This document shows, piece by piece, positions 12,911-23,482 of a stretch of 64,000 bases of DNA. Source of the stretch: Tetradesmus obliquus (lineage: Eukaryota; Chlorophyta; Chlorophyceae; Sphaeropleales; Scenedesmaceae); NCBI GenBank assembly GCA_030272155.1, contig CP126191.1, forward strand, positions 2,626,501 to 2,690,500. Reading direction: 5' to 3'. A model generated the notes under the pieces. That model was not told the origin of the DNA. It worked only from the letters and a program-made list of their open reading frames with translations, and searched no databases. How positions within the stretch are numbered: position 1 is the stretch's first letter; every line of letters begins with the position of its first letter. The translations under genes and the position numbers were made by a program.

Positions 12911-14617
12911 TGCGGCCAGCTGCGCCGATAGGTGTAGCAGCAGCCAGCGCTGCTAATCCGCCGACAGCTGAGCCCGCTAACCTGCTGCCAGCTGCTTTTG
13001 CAGCAGCAGGCATCACAGGAATGAGCTTTCCTGTGTTTGCATGCATCACAAAGTCAGGACCACTGGCACCATGCTTGCTGCTTGTCGCTGCTGCTGCTGC
13101 TGCTGCTGCCCCCGCTGCCTCACCTCCCGCTGCTACTGCTGCCGCGGCCCTGCCGTAGGGTTTGACTATACCCTTGCCCCAAACTCTGCTGACCCCTCGC
13201 CTTGAACCCTGCTTTGCTGACTCAGCAGCCAGCCAGGTTTCTGTCTGAGCCCTAGACGGGGGTTTAACCGGCAGCCGCAGCAGCAGCACACCCCGGTAGC
13301 GCTGCGGCAGTGCAGCAGCCGCTTGCAATGCGCTGTCAAGCTGCTGGTGCAGTGTGGAGAGCCGCTGCTGCTTCAGGAGCTGCTGCGAAGGTGTCAGCCC
13401 CTGTTCTGCGACGCCAGTGCCGGCTAACTGCTGCTGCTGCTGCTGCTGCTGCTTGCCCTGCTGCCGCATCACTGCACGCAGCCTGGCCAGGGCACTGCTG
13501 CCTGCACCAGCGGCAGCACCAGCCGCTGCTGCTGCTGCTGCTGAGTTGGTGGCTGCATCTGCAGTGATATGTGCCGTGAACTCAGGCACATCGGCAGCAG
13601 AAGGAATCCTACACAGGCAGCACAGTCAGCAGGCAGTACACGCAGCAGGCGGTGAGGAGGACGCAGCACAGCACGATCAGCAGGCAGCACAGTTCGCAGG
13701 CACAACACCCACCCACACCTTTGCCAACAGCCTGCTAGAACCTCCCGCCCAGCAAACACAGCAGGCTCACCACCCAAACCCGCCCACACAGCCCACCACA
13801 GCCCACACAGCCCACCACAGCCCACCGCAGCCCACGCAGCCCACCACAGCCCACACAGCCCACCACAGCCCACCGCAGCCCACCGCAGCCCACCACAGCC
13901 CACACAGCCCACCACAGCCCACCACAGCCCACCACAGCCCACCGCAGCCCACCACAGCCCACCACAGCCCACCACAGCCCAGCACAGCCCACCACAGCCC
14001 ACCACAGCCCACCACAGCCCACCTGAACTCCCGCCCAGCAAACACTGCGTGCTGGCCAGGCTTGTCGCCAGCCAGCCCCCAGTGCGGCTCACCCACTTCA
14101 TCCACACCCACAACATCACCAACACCCCCCCACTCACCCGGCACACCCCGCACACTTAATACTGCTCACCTGAATTCCCTGCCGGCAAACACGGCGTGCT
14201 GGCCAGGCTTATCACCAGCCAGCCCCCAATGCGGCTCCGTATGAGCCACAGGCAGCAGCCCATGGCCCAGCGCCATGCCCTCAGCAGCAGCAGCGGGATG
14301 CGGCGGGCGCAGCAGCGGCCGCAGCAGCACCAAGCCCCTGCCGGCAGTGCCACCGGCAAGGTCAGTTAGGCGTGCTGGGCTGCGGCCAGCAGCAGCAGCA
14401 GCAGTGGCGGCAATGATTGGTGAGCGCTGCTGCTGCTGCTGCTGCGCCTGCTGGGGGGTGACCCATGAGGCAGGGGTGCTGCCACCCTGCTGCTGCTGCT
14501 GCTGCTGCTGCTGGCGGCTGCTGTCACTAGCAGCTGGGTTGTCATGGTTGTCTACCTCCATTGCACCGTCAGCAGATAACTGCTGCTGCTGCTGCTGCAG
14601 TGGTGCTTGGTTGACTA

Positions 14618-14649
<32 letters not shown>

Positions 14650-14731
14650 CTGCTGGGTGCTGCTGCAGGGCCCAGAGGGCTGCAGGTGAGGTCAAAGCTC
14701 AACACGCGAGCGAGGCGGGGCTCCTCAGCTC

Positions 14732-14784
<53 letters not shown>

Positions 14785-15060
14785 GGCAGTGGTGTTGCGG
14801 CCACATGCTGCTGCTGTGCCAGCTGCACAGTTGTAGGTGGCGGCTCAGAGTCAGGCACCACGATGGCAGGACTCACCCCGCCCGCGCCTTCAGCAGCAGC
14901 AGCAGCATCAGGTGGGCTGACAGAACTCAGAGGCACAGCAGTGACAAAACCCTCAGGCACTGCTGAGCCCTGGTCGAAACCCTGGCCTGAGCCCTGGCCT
15001 GAAACCTGGCCTGCTGAGCTGGCACTCTGCTTTGATCTCGGCTGTGAGCTTTGTGAGCCG

Positions 15061-15105
<45 letters not shown>

Positions 15106-15238
15106 GCGGCTGGGGCTGCCTTTGAGGTGTCGCTGCCTGAAGACAGCAGCAGCTGCAGCTGGGGGCCATCCCCTGGCTGCTGCTGGTCATGCTGCTGCAG
15201 CTGCTGCCACTGCTGCCATTGCTGCTGCTGCTGGCTTG

Positions 15239-15282
<44 letters not shown>

Positions 15283-15692
15283 TGAGGGTTTGATGCGGAC
15301 TGCTGTTTTGCCTGGCTGTCTGCTGGGCTATGAGTAAGGTCAATGGGTGAGTACAGCACAGGCAGAGTCGGGCTGGCCTGCTGCTGCTGCTGCTGCTGCT
15401 GCTGACTTCCGTTCTGCTGGCTGTGTTGCTGCTGCTGCTTGGTCAAGTGCTCCTGTCTGGTTTGAATGTTCAGCTGCTGGCCATCAAGCTGCCCTTGCTG
15501 CCTGATGCTCTCTGGTACCAGATGCTGCTGCGGCTGCGACTGCTGCCCCTGACTCGGCTGCTGTTGGCTGCTTGATGGTCCTGCAACACTGTCCCTTGCT
15601 CCCAGCTGCTGCTGCTGCTGCTGGCTGCTCGACAGCGCTTCAACACCCTGCCTTGCCTGCTGCTGCGAGGGACGAAGTTGTGGGGGCGGCAT

Positions 15693-15725
<33 letters not shown>

Positions 15726-16401
15726 CATTGTGGCAGCGGCTGCGCTGCTGCGGTGGCTCCTAGCCCAAGCTATGAAGTCCAGCTCATCACTGCTCTCACT
15801 GGGGCACATGCCCCCACCACCACCAGCAGCAGCAGCTGCTGGTGCATGGCCAAGAGGGACACCCGCCAGTGCAGACCTTGTTGCAGCAGCAGCACCAGCA
15901 GCACCAGCAGCAGCACTACCTGCGCCCGTCATTGCAGCAAGGGACTGCTGCACCTCAGCAACTGGACTTGGTGTAGACAACAACTGCTGCGGTGCCTGCT
16001 GCTGCTGTTGTTGTGTGCCATGAGGAGTAGCAGCAGCAGCAGCATCCCTGTCATCATCACAGTCGCTGTCACCAGCATCTCCGCCCTCACTACTGCTACT
16101 GCTGCTATGCAGTATCCCCAGTATGTCCAGCACCTTTGCACTGAGAGGCACACTGGGGCTGCGGCTGTTGCGGACAGCAGCAGCAGCGGGCGTCACTGCT
16201 TCTGCAGCAGCAGCTGCTGCAGCAGCAGGACTGCCAGCAGCTGCTGCAGCAGCAGGACTGCCAGCAGCTGCTGCAGCAGCAGGACTGCCAGCAGCTGCTG
16301 CAGCAGCAGGACTGCCAGCACCTGCTGCGGCGGCTGCTGCTGCTGCAGGTGCGTGTGATGGGGTGATGCCTGCTGCAGGTGAGGCAACACCACTTGCAGC
16401 A

Positions 16402-16442
<41 letters not shown>

Positions 16443-16604
16443 AAGCACTGCCACCTCTGCGGCTGCCGCTGCTGCTGCCTCTGCTTCGTCTGCTGCTGCT
16501 GTGGTTTCTTCTTCAGCAACATCACCTGCATGCTGCTGCTGCTGCAGCTGCTGCTGCTGACGTTTTCTGAAGAGGCCTGAGACCATGCGCAGCCCTGCAC
16601 CAGG

Positions 16605-16637
<33 letters not shown>

Positions 16638-16929
16638 TTGCTGCACCTGCTGCTGCTCAGCAGCATCCGCCACGTCGTTTTCCTGCGAGTCTTGCTGCCC
16701 CTGCTGAGTCAGCATCACTCCATCACCCTCGTCATCATCTTCATATGGCTGTGTAGGTGGAAGTTCATCCTCAACTTCATACTCATGTTCATGTTCACCA
16801 TGTAGTTCATTCTCATAGTCACTGGGAGCTTCACTGATGGCGGCGTCATCAGCCCAGTCGTCATCTGTGTCATCACCGGCGCCATCAACCTGAGGGATGA
16901 CGCCCCCTCGCTTTCGCTTCAGCCTCTCT

Positions 16930-16983
<54 letters not shown>

Positions 16984-17283
16984 GGGCTTGTGGGAAAGAC
17001 AGGTGCCTGTTGCTGTTGCTGCTGCTGCTGCCGCAGCATTTCATATGCACTGTGCAGATCCAGGCTGCCAACAGCAGTTGCTGCAGGAGCATTGGCGCCA
17101 GCTGCTGCAGCCGCTGCTGCTACTGCTGTTGCTGCTGCTGCTGCTGCTGCTGGCGCTGATCCCAGCTGCAGTGTGCTGGCAGGACTGTGGGCAGCTGCTG
17201 CTGCTACTGCTGCTGGTGGTGTGCCTCTGGGCTGTGGCTTGGAAGGTGTCAAGTACAGAGCACGCACAGCACCGCCACTGCTG

Positions 17284-17327
<44 letters not shown>

Positions 17328-17493
17328 TGGTGAGCCAATAACTGGCACTGCAGCCCTCGGAGATACCGTCAGCCTCCGCCTGCCAGCTCCTGCTGCTGGC
17401 GAGCCTGCCACTGCTGCTGCTGCTGCTGCTGCTGCTGGTGATAGCGAGACGCACAGTGGCCGCCTGCTGGGTGTACCATGCTGCGATGCCTGC

Positions 17494-17538
<45 letters not shown>

Positions 17539-18019
17539 GAGTCTGGTGTGTCATCTGGGTCCTCAATGGAGTCACCATCATCGTCAGCAGCAGCAGCAGC
17601 AGCTGCCAGGTCGACGCTGCTGCCAACATGCTGCACGCCTCCGGCCACACCAGCGGCAGCAGCAGCAGCAGCAGGGAGGCTGTCATGGCTCATCTGCTGC
17701 GCCTCGGCTTGCTGCAGCAGGGTAGTTCCTGCTGTGCCTGCTGCCTCAATATCACGATGCCCCTGCACCGGCTGCGGCTGCAGCTGCTGCTCTTGCTGCC
17801 ACGGCATGTGATCTGCTGCTGCTGGACCTGTACCATTTGCATCTGCCTGTTGTTGTTGCTGCTGCTGCTGGCGCTGCTGCCGCTGCTGCTCCAATTGCTC
17901 TAGCAGGTCCATGTAGGCTGCATACTCATCTTGGCTGCTGGCACCTGGCAACAGCAAGGGGCTGCTGCCCCCAGCAGCGGCAGCAGCAGCAGCAGCAGCA
18001 GTGCCATCTGTCTCATCCA

Positions 18020-18056
<37 letters not shown>

Positions 18057-21000
18057 TTCCATGGGAACACCCTCATCATGCTCAGCAGCAGCATCAGAGT
18101 CATCCACAAACCCAGGGCTTGCAGCAGCAGCAGCAGCAGAAGCAGCATCAGGGCTGCCATCATCTGTTTCAGGGCTGTCTGGGATGCTGCTGCTGCTGCT
18201 GTTGATTCTTTGCCGCTTGGATGCAGGCCTAGCATCATCGTCATCAACCTCGGCAGCAGCAGGCGCCTCCCCTGCAGCAAGCAGTCAGTGATTCAAGCAG
18301 TCGGCAATGCGTAGCATGCTGCTGCTGCTGCCGCTCCTGCTGCTGCTGCTGGTGCCAGCACCTGAAGCACCAGCTGTTGTGTACAACAGCCAGCAAGCTT
18401 GCAACTACATGACACTGGGACAGGACACATGACAACCGAGTCAAAGCAGTCAAAGCAGTCAAAGCAGTCAAGCATGACACGTCACTCTTGCTGGCCTCAC
18501 CTTCCTGCTCTGCCAGCTCAGCAAGCTGCACCAGCAGGTCATCTTCTTCAGACACATCTTCACGCTGCTGCTCACTGGGAACTTCACTGCTGTCACCATC
18601 TTCACTGTGATCTTCACTACCATCACTGTCACCACCAGCAGCAGCAGCATCTGCAACTTCCAGGCCCTGGCTCTGCTGCCCTTGCTGCTGCAGCCATGCA
18701 GCGGCTCCACCAGGCAAACTGCCAAGCCACTGCTGCTGCTGCTGCTGCTGCTCATCGCTGCCAGCGTCAGCAGCACTGCCGCCCTGCGATGCTGCTGCCA
18801 CTGCTGCTGCTGCCGCCGCCAGTGCAGCAGAAGTCCTGCGCCGTAGCCTGCTGACAGATGTAGTGCCTGCTGCCCTGCCTTGTGTACCGCCTTGTGTCCC
18901 GCCTTGTGTACTGCCAGGGGTACCGCCTGCTGCTGCTGCTGCTGCTGCCACACTTAGGCGGCTCATTCTCCTTCTGCTGCCGGGCTGCTGACTGTGCACC
19001 AGCTGACTCAGCAGAAGTGTGTCAACCAGTTGCTGATCATCATTATCACCTGCTGCTACTGCTGCTGCTGCTGCTGGGTCTGGCGCTAGCGGTGTTGCAG
19101 GCACGGCAAAGACTGGCACAGGCATACGCAAAGGCGTAGCACCAGCAGCAGCACCGCCAGCAGCAGAGTACGGTGTAGCTGCTACAAAAGCAGCAGCAGC
19201 GGCAGGCGCTGGCAGTGGCGTCTCAGCCACCACTGTTGGCGGTTCACTGCGCAGGACACACGGCGTTCCTGCTGCATCAAAAGCACCATCACCAGCTGCT
19301 GCTGCTGCTGCCTGTGGGCCAGGTGTTGAGCTGATGTTCAGCAGCCGTGGTTTTGTCCTGGCAGCTGGATTGGCTGAGCCCAGGGTTTTGTTGGCTGGGT
19401 GACTCGCTGCTAGCAGCTGCCCCAGCCTGCCTGATGCTGCAGGACTGGCAGCAGCAGCAGCAGCAGCAGCAGGTGTTGCAGCATGTGTGGCAGCAGGTGT
19501 TGCGGTAGCAGGTGTGCCTTGCGCAGGTGAGAAGCCACCTGCTGCTGCTGCTGCTGAGGGTGGGGGTGGGGGTGGTGTCAGCTGCTGGCTGGGTACAGGT
19601 GGTGTTGTGCCTGCAGGGCTGCCTGGCTGCTCAGACTGACCCTGCTGCTGCTGCTGCTGCTGCTGCGTGTGTGCTGCAATAGCCGCAGCTGCTGCCTCCA
19701 GCTGTGCAGCATGCTGCCTGGCAACGGCCTGCAGGGGAGCAGCAGCACAGCACAGCATAGGCAGCCGGCTGTCAACGACCAAAATGTGTGGACATAGGTG
19801 TTTGCCATGTGCAGGTGAATGCCAACGACAAGACAGCACCTACAATTCAGCGCATACCACCAGAACACAACAGCCACAGGCACCAAACAACCCCGCCCAC
19901 CCTGCACTCGTCCGACACAGCCTCCCAGTAACCCGACACGCGCACCACCACAAGGGCCCCCAACACCTGGATACACCCAGCAATCCCGCGCCAACCTTCA
20001 CAACTTCAGCACGGCCAAAAGCCGCCCCACTCACCCTGAACTCCTCCCGCACAGCTTCAACAGTAAGCCAGCAGGCACACCACCACAACAGCCCATGTCA
20101 CCTGGATACACCCAGCAATCCCGCGCCAACCTTCACAACTTCAGCACGGCCAACCGCCGCCCCACTCACCCTGAACTCCTCCCGCACAGCTTCAACAGCA
20201 GGGCACAGCGGCTGCGGGTGCCGCCTCGGCGAGGCAGGCGGCCGCGGGATGCTGGCACTGCCTAGCCTACTCCTTTCTTGCCGCCACATCGGCAGCAGGC
20301 TCGCTACTAGCTGCTGGTCTGGCGTGGCTAGTTCGAGTGGGATGTTGAGGGCATCGGCGGGGTTGAGGATGTCTTGGACTAGTGCGTCGACTTCAAGGGC
20401 GCAGGTGCTCTGGCGGGAAGGAATGGTCCTGGATGTGCAGGCGGCGGATTAAGAGTTGAGGATTTCTATTTGGCGACGATTTGGGACCACATCAAACAAG
20501 AATGATATTTGCTGTTGGACAAGTGGGCGTGTGTAAAAGAGCACTGTTTGACAACGATACAGATCCATGAGAGCAACTCCATGCACTGCTCTGTGCACAA
20601 GCAGCCAAGAGCAGTGTGCAGCATCCTCAGCGCTGCTTGCAGCAAGTTGCTAACTAACTCTCACCTGCAGCCCTGCGCAGCAGCAAATGCATTCCAGTCC
20701 CATCCCTGGGGAATGCTGCTGCTGTCCCACATAGCTGCACTGCCTTCAGGTGCTTGGCTGCTGCCAAGCCCCAGCGAAGCACCAGCAGCACTCGCCTGCT
20801 GCTGCTGCTGCTGCTGCTGAAGCTCATATGCAATGTGCACTGCGCTGTCAGCCCTCCAAGGGTCCCAACATCTGCTGCTGTTGTCAGCTGCTGCTGCAGG
20901 GGTCCTGGGGGTGTCTTGTGGGTCAAGCACATGCTGCTGCTGCTGCTGCTGCTGCTGGGGCGGGCCCTCCCTAAACAGCACCTGCCGCAGCTTGAGCCAG

Positions 21001-21468
21001 CCCATGCCCACCAAGTTGAAGTCAACCTGCAGCAGCGTGATTTATGACAAGCGGCGAGGATGAAGGAAAAGCACGTGTTTGGTGTGTCACGAGCGTCAAG
21101 GTGTACGGCAGCGCAGCACAGACTAGTGTTGCAGCGTCCTGGTGTCATATGCTGACGTGCATGACAGTCTGAAAACATGGTTGGGTGCAGGAAGCTAGCC
21201 CAGTCTGTGCTGCTGCCGGGTGGAGCCACAGCAAGTGAAAGTTAACTTTGCCCCAAGTCGAGAGGACTGTTCCACATGCGGCACACCTGCATGTCGCATG
21301 TTACTGACATAACAAAATATAACACACAAATAACACATGTAACAAATAACGGCGCACCTTGAGCTGCAGCAGGTAGGGTATGTGTGCCTCGTAGGGCTGG
21401 AAGCGCCGCCCCAGCACCGCACCGCTGCCCAGCAGCAGCGAGGCGCGGCCCACATCAGATGGGATGAA

Positions 21469-21504
<36 letters not shown>

Positions 21505-22737
21505 TCACAGCAGGTCGCATTGTGGTAGGTGGGGCAGGGCCTTGCATTAACTGCCATTTGATGTGCAGTCAACAGCGGAAAGGAATGAGGAAGTACACAT
21601 GGCAGCACTCACAGCACCACTTTGATACAAAGGGGCGGCCACCCCAGATATTGTCAACGCACGGCCATTGCAATAACACAATCCTCAAAAGCATACGTGG
21701 CGGCACTCACAGCACCACTTTGATGAACAGCGACTCCTCAGCATAGTAGCCATACACAGGCCGCGCCTTCACGAGCAGCAGGTCAGCAACATGTTGCTTG
21801 TTGCCCCGCTGCTGCTGCTGCTGCTGCCGGTCGTACGGGCCTGCACCTGGTGCTGCTGCTGCTGCTGCTGCCGCCATGCCTCCAGACATGTTCATTGCTG
21901 TGTTGATAGCGAGCGCCATGCGGCGCAAGTAATGGGCAGCTGCATGCAGCACAGTGCAGCCGTTGTGAGCACCAGACAGACACACACACACACACACTGA
22001 CACCAGAACAATGTGCTTAGCTACCTGTCCTGCTGCTGCCAAGCAGCCTGTGCTGTTGCAGAGATTTGCATGCTGGAAGTGTGTGGTGCTGCGTTGCAGC
22101 AGCAGTGCAGCAATGCTTCCTGAGGGATTAGGATTTGGCCCACAGGCGAGCAATGCTGCTACTACTGCGTTGCAAATTGAGGATCCCGGCAGCTGCATCA
22201 TGTGTGGTGATATGTGAAGCATAGCACACTACGTCAGCTGCTGCTGCTGCTGCTGCTGCTGAAGGACAACTGCTGCTGCAGTGTATGCCAGCAACCAAAC
22301 TGGGCACCAAATGAGGCGCAGCCAGCCACACGGTGCACACCTTCAGCCGGCTCAGACGGCAAATCATCAGCATATGGAACATAGAAGTAAGGGTATGCCT
22401 GCAGCAGCAGACACAACGCCCCTCAGCAACATGCAGGAATTGTGAAGCATGCGTGCCGCATGAAGTGCACGCTGAGCAGCAGCAGCAGTAGCACAGCATG
22501 CACACAGCAGCAGCAGCGCAAGCACGCTGGTACCTGGTGCAAGTGCAAGCAGACGCGTTGCCCGGCCGGTGTCGATCCGAACACGCGAATGACAGGCACG
22601 AGGTCCACTGCGGTTCCTTCAAGGCTGGAGAACGATACATCAAGCCCTTGGATTGGCGGGGCCAGGTAGTAATCAAGCGCCACGATCCGCAAATTGAATA
22701 TCGGATTATTCGTAAGAGCTTCCGTGTCTTGCATCAT
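3560..22737 (-). CDS. REV3: DNA polymerase zeta catalytic subunit REV3
   Basis: Family B polymerase for translesion synthesis, acting in the nucleus with REV7. Exons (5' to 3'): 22534-22737, 22341-22398, 21711-21939, 21358-21469, 20665-21026, 20170-20428, 18501-19728, 14170-18271, 12097-13608, 11177-11864, 10607-10701, 10188-10315, 9163-9301, 8675-8759, 7828-8373, 7529-7657, 6913-7052, 6458-6631, 6151-6289, 5605-5748, 4654-4776, 3560-4234. All junctions are GT-AG and in phase, giving about 3756 residues (human REV3L about 3130). The ATG at 22737 has an in-frame TAA upstream. N-terminus RIVALDYYLAPPIQGLD and GSTPAGQRVCLHLH, then STCALEVDALVQDILN. Motif DFQSLYPS is near residue 3097, ANVSYGYTSASFSGRMP follows, YGDTDS is near 3317, and KKRYVGF and FDAKGIETV come after. 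Two C-terminal Cys clusters follow; the second, CQSC...CGSLDC, is expected to bind [4Fe-4S]. Exons 7-9 add about 2280 low-complexity residues. All catalytic aspartates are present. Confidence 0.96.
4300..4362 (-). repeat. Copy of the 5' edge of REV3 exon 22
   Basis: Within intron 21 the acceptor plus about 50 nt of exon 22 (LIPALERVLSLVGAD) recur as ITPALERVLSLVGAN, about 120 bp upstream of the true acceptor at 4234. Confidence 0.85.
4806..5515 (-). repeat. Partial copies of the 3' edge of REV3 exon 20
   Basis: The end of exon 20 (EPRYGERVPYV plus donor) recurs in decayed form at about 4806-4860 (EPATGERVPCV), 4928-4945 (short) and 5488-5515. All lie downstream of the true donor at 5605 and are interrupted by the LINE relic. 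Confidence 0.6.
4985..5470 (+). pseudogene. 5'-truncated non-LTR (LINE) retrotransposon tail
   Basis: Plus-strand relic inside REV3 intron 20, antisense to REV3. It encodes the zinc-knuckle end of a LINE reverse-transcriptase protein: a Cys-Pro-Ala-Cys-Gly-Ala-Asp core, then ESLSHLLF, then basic residues. The frame shifts after CKEM; the continuation FVSDDAWGSVRSLVSRFIPD lies in another frame (from 5256) and stops at 5465. Base use is less CAG-biased than the surroundings, consistent with an insertion. The upstream reverse transcriptase is absent, so the copy is dead. Assignment rests on the Cx2C...H pattern and C-terminal style. Confidence 0.6.
5826..6015 (-). repeat. Two copies of the 5' edge of REV3 exon 20
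   Basis: Acceptor plus DFVFCKEVRLG recurs at 5826-5890 (nearly identical to exon 20) and 5962-6015 (diverged: VFCKEVRLG). Spacing is about 130 bp and both copies are upstream of the real acceptor at 5748. Only the 5748 copy continues into SYAPTASSLPPAAIVAAKAM. Confidence 0.9.
7305..7447 (-). repeat. Two copies of the 3' edge of REV3 exon 16
   Basis: The exon end DAIVAV plus its GTGCGT donor region recurs at about 7415-7447 and 7310-7340, each about 110 bp further into intron 16. Shared flanks such as CAGCACCGCA support tandem duplication. Confidence 0.7.
8456..8547 (-). repeat. Copy of the 5' edge of REV3 exon 15
   Basis: About 90 bp nearly identical to the acceptor and start of exon 15 (VGSQPATEALPLVMEPESRL through VVVLD). 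The copy breaks off just before the FQSLYPS catalytic motif. It precedes the true acceptor at 8373, so it offers a competing upstream 3' splice site. Confidence 0.92.
9353..10135 (-). repeat. Seven tandem copies of the 5' edge of REV3 exon 13
   Basis: Intron 12 is filled by an array of about 120-bp units. Each holds a 3' splice-site-like CTGCAG and 60-90 bp of exon 13 coding GRWRCLSRVAARAALVL. Copies lie near 9361-9438, 9481-9555, 9592-9683, 9735-9800, 9853-9927, 9963-10027 and 10087-10130. The copy at 9592 extends to LELPGRTA; the last retains only ARAALVLQLLEA. Only the unit at 9163-9301 continues to GRTAELARTFGIDFFSVLN, the conserved REV3 sequence. Confidence 0.9.
10381..10440 (-). repeat. 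Copy of the 5' edge of REV3 exon 12
   Basis: Acceptor plus LMAGELKLQHY recurs upstream of the true exon 12 acceptor (10315), then diverges to TMLE. Offset about 125 bp. Confidence 0.88.
10775..10955 (-). repeat. Two copies of the 5' edge of REV3 exon 11
   Basis: LPGLREGSDDAWG, the start of exon 11 (10607-10701), recurs as PGLHEGSSDALG (about 10781-10835) and LPRLRQGSDDAA (about 10900-10955), each with a CTGCAG-type acceptor. Confidence 0.88.
13738..14095 (-). repeat. Copies of the 3' edge of REV3 exon 8
   Basis: The exon 8 end (EPHWGLAGDKPGQHAVFAGREF plus donor) recurs at 14022-14095, nearly intact and about 147 bp away, and as a short AVFAGRE fragment at 13738-13772. The decamer minisatellite lies between them. 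Confidence 0.9.
13791..14025. repeat. Decamer minisatellite (CCCACCACAG)n in REV3 intron 8
   Basis: About 23 imperfect head-to-tail decamers, sense strand GGTGGGCTGT, with CCGCAG and CACGCAG variants. The array begins exactly at the donor of the duplicated exon 8 edge; that donor (CAGGTGGGCTGTGG) is itself one repeat unit. Confidence 0.95.
14420..18060 (-). repeat. CAG/GCA trinucleotide tracts coding poly-Gln and poly-Ala in REV3 exon 8
   Basis: Dozens of pure or nearly pure triplet runs, seen as CTG or CAG on the plus strand. Frame decides whether they encode Gln or Ala. Longest runs are near 14731-14782, 15064-15103, 15241-15282, 16933-16981 and 17287-17327. Near 16200-16345 a tandem peptide AGSPAAAAA repeats four times. 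Confidence 0.97.
19964..20066 (-). repeat. 135-bp tandem duplication covering the 3' edge of REV3 exon 6
   Basis: 19964-20063 repeats 20099-20198 at 135 bp with few mismatches. It contains the exon end VEAVREEFR and an intact GTGAGT donor. The copy could serve as a second 5' splice site only if the intron piece between the copies were retained. Confidence 0.93.
21596..21627 (-). repeat. Short copy of the 3' edge of REV3 exon 3
   Basis: About 30 bp covering IKVVL plus the GTGAGTGC donor recurs 98 bp downstream of the functional exon 3 donor at 21711. Confidence 0.8.
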
Positions 22738-23482
22738 TGCAGCAAGGAGCACTTATTGGCAGTGCAGTGGTCAGGAAAGCAGTACATGTCAAGGCATTGG
22801 AGCCTTATTGCAGTCGCACCCCATTAAACCAGTGCTATAGACAATTTAAACAACAAGCAGCTTGAGTAGCATGGCATCTCATGGTTCGCAACAGCGAAAA
22901 GACCGACAAAGCAAGCATGGTCTGAGCCATGTGGGTCACACGTCATGACAGTCACTAACATCTGTCTTGTGCCTTGTTGTTGACAGTTGCGCCGCACAGC
23001 TTCTGATGCTTCGCACTCATCTCATCACAACTGCTGCGGACGCTCTCTTAATCCATGTTTCTCATTGCTGGCTGTGAACAGCCACAGCCTGTACACCCCA
23101 TAGCAACAATGTTGTGTGAGAATGTGTCACACTGTGACAGGACTCGCTCCTCGCTGGTGCTGCCAGCAGCAGCACTCAAACAGCAGCACACACGCTACAT
23201 ACTGCCACACCACCTGCACACTTTGCTGTGTGCTGCCACATAAGCATCACACCCTGCTTACATGCTGCACAAAAAGTGGGTCCTGCACATCTCTCAGTGC
23301 GGGATAGCACTGCTGCACACATGTCTCGCATCCTTGCCCCAGCCAGCGAGGCTACACGGACTACCATGTCGCTCCAGCCCTGCTCCATTTCAACCTCAAG
23401 CTGCACTTGCAACAGCCATCTATCCTCAAGCCCCGCACTCAGCCCACGCCTATCCCACTCAACACATCCCTCACTGCTGCTG
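22738..23482. other. Intergenic region between REV3 and the DUF5765-like gene
   Basis: No coding exon recognised. It should hold the REV3 promoter and 5' UTR and the downstream gene's 3' UTR. A minus-strand TGTAA near 23255, about 225 nt past the stop, is a possible polyadenylation signal. Confidence 0.5.

Noticed and set aside
13469-14155. Long minus-strand ORFs made of repeated GLWWAVVGC peptides
   Set aside because: These are translations of the decamer minisatellite in REV3 intron 8 in three frames. No conserved residues, and they lie between two in-phase REV3 exons.
14275-17811. Plus-strand Cys-, Leu- and Ala-rich ORFs
   Set aside because: Antisense readings of CAG/GCA tracts in REV3 exon 8.
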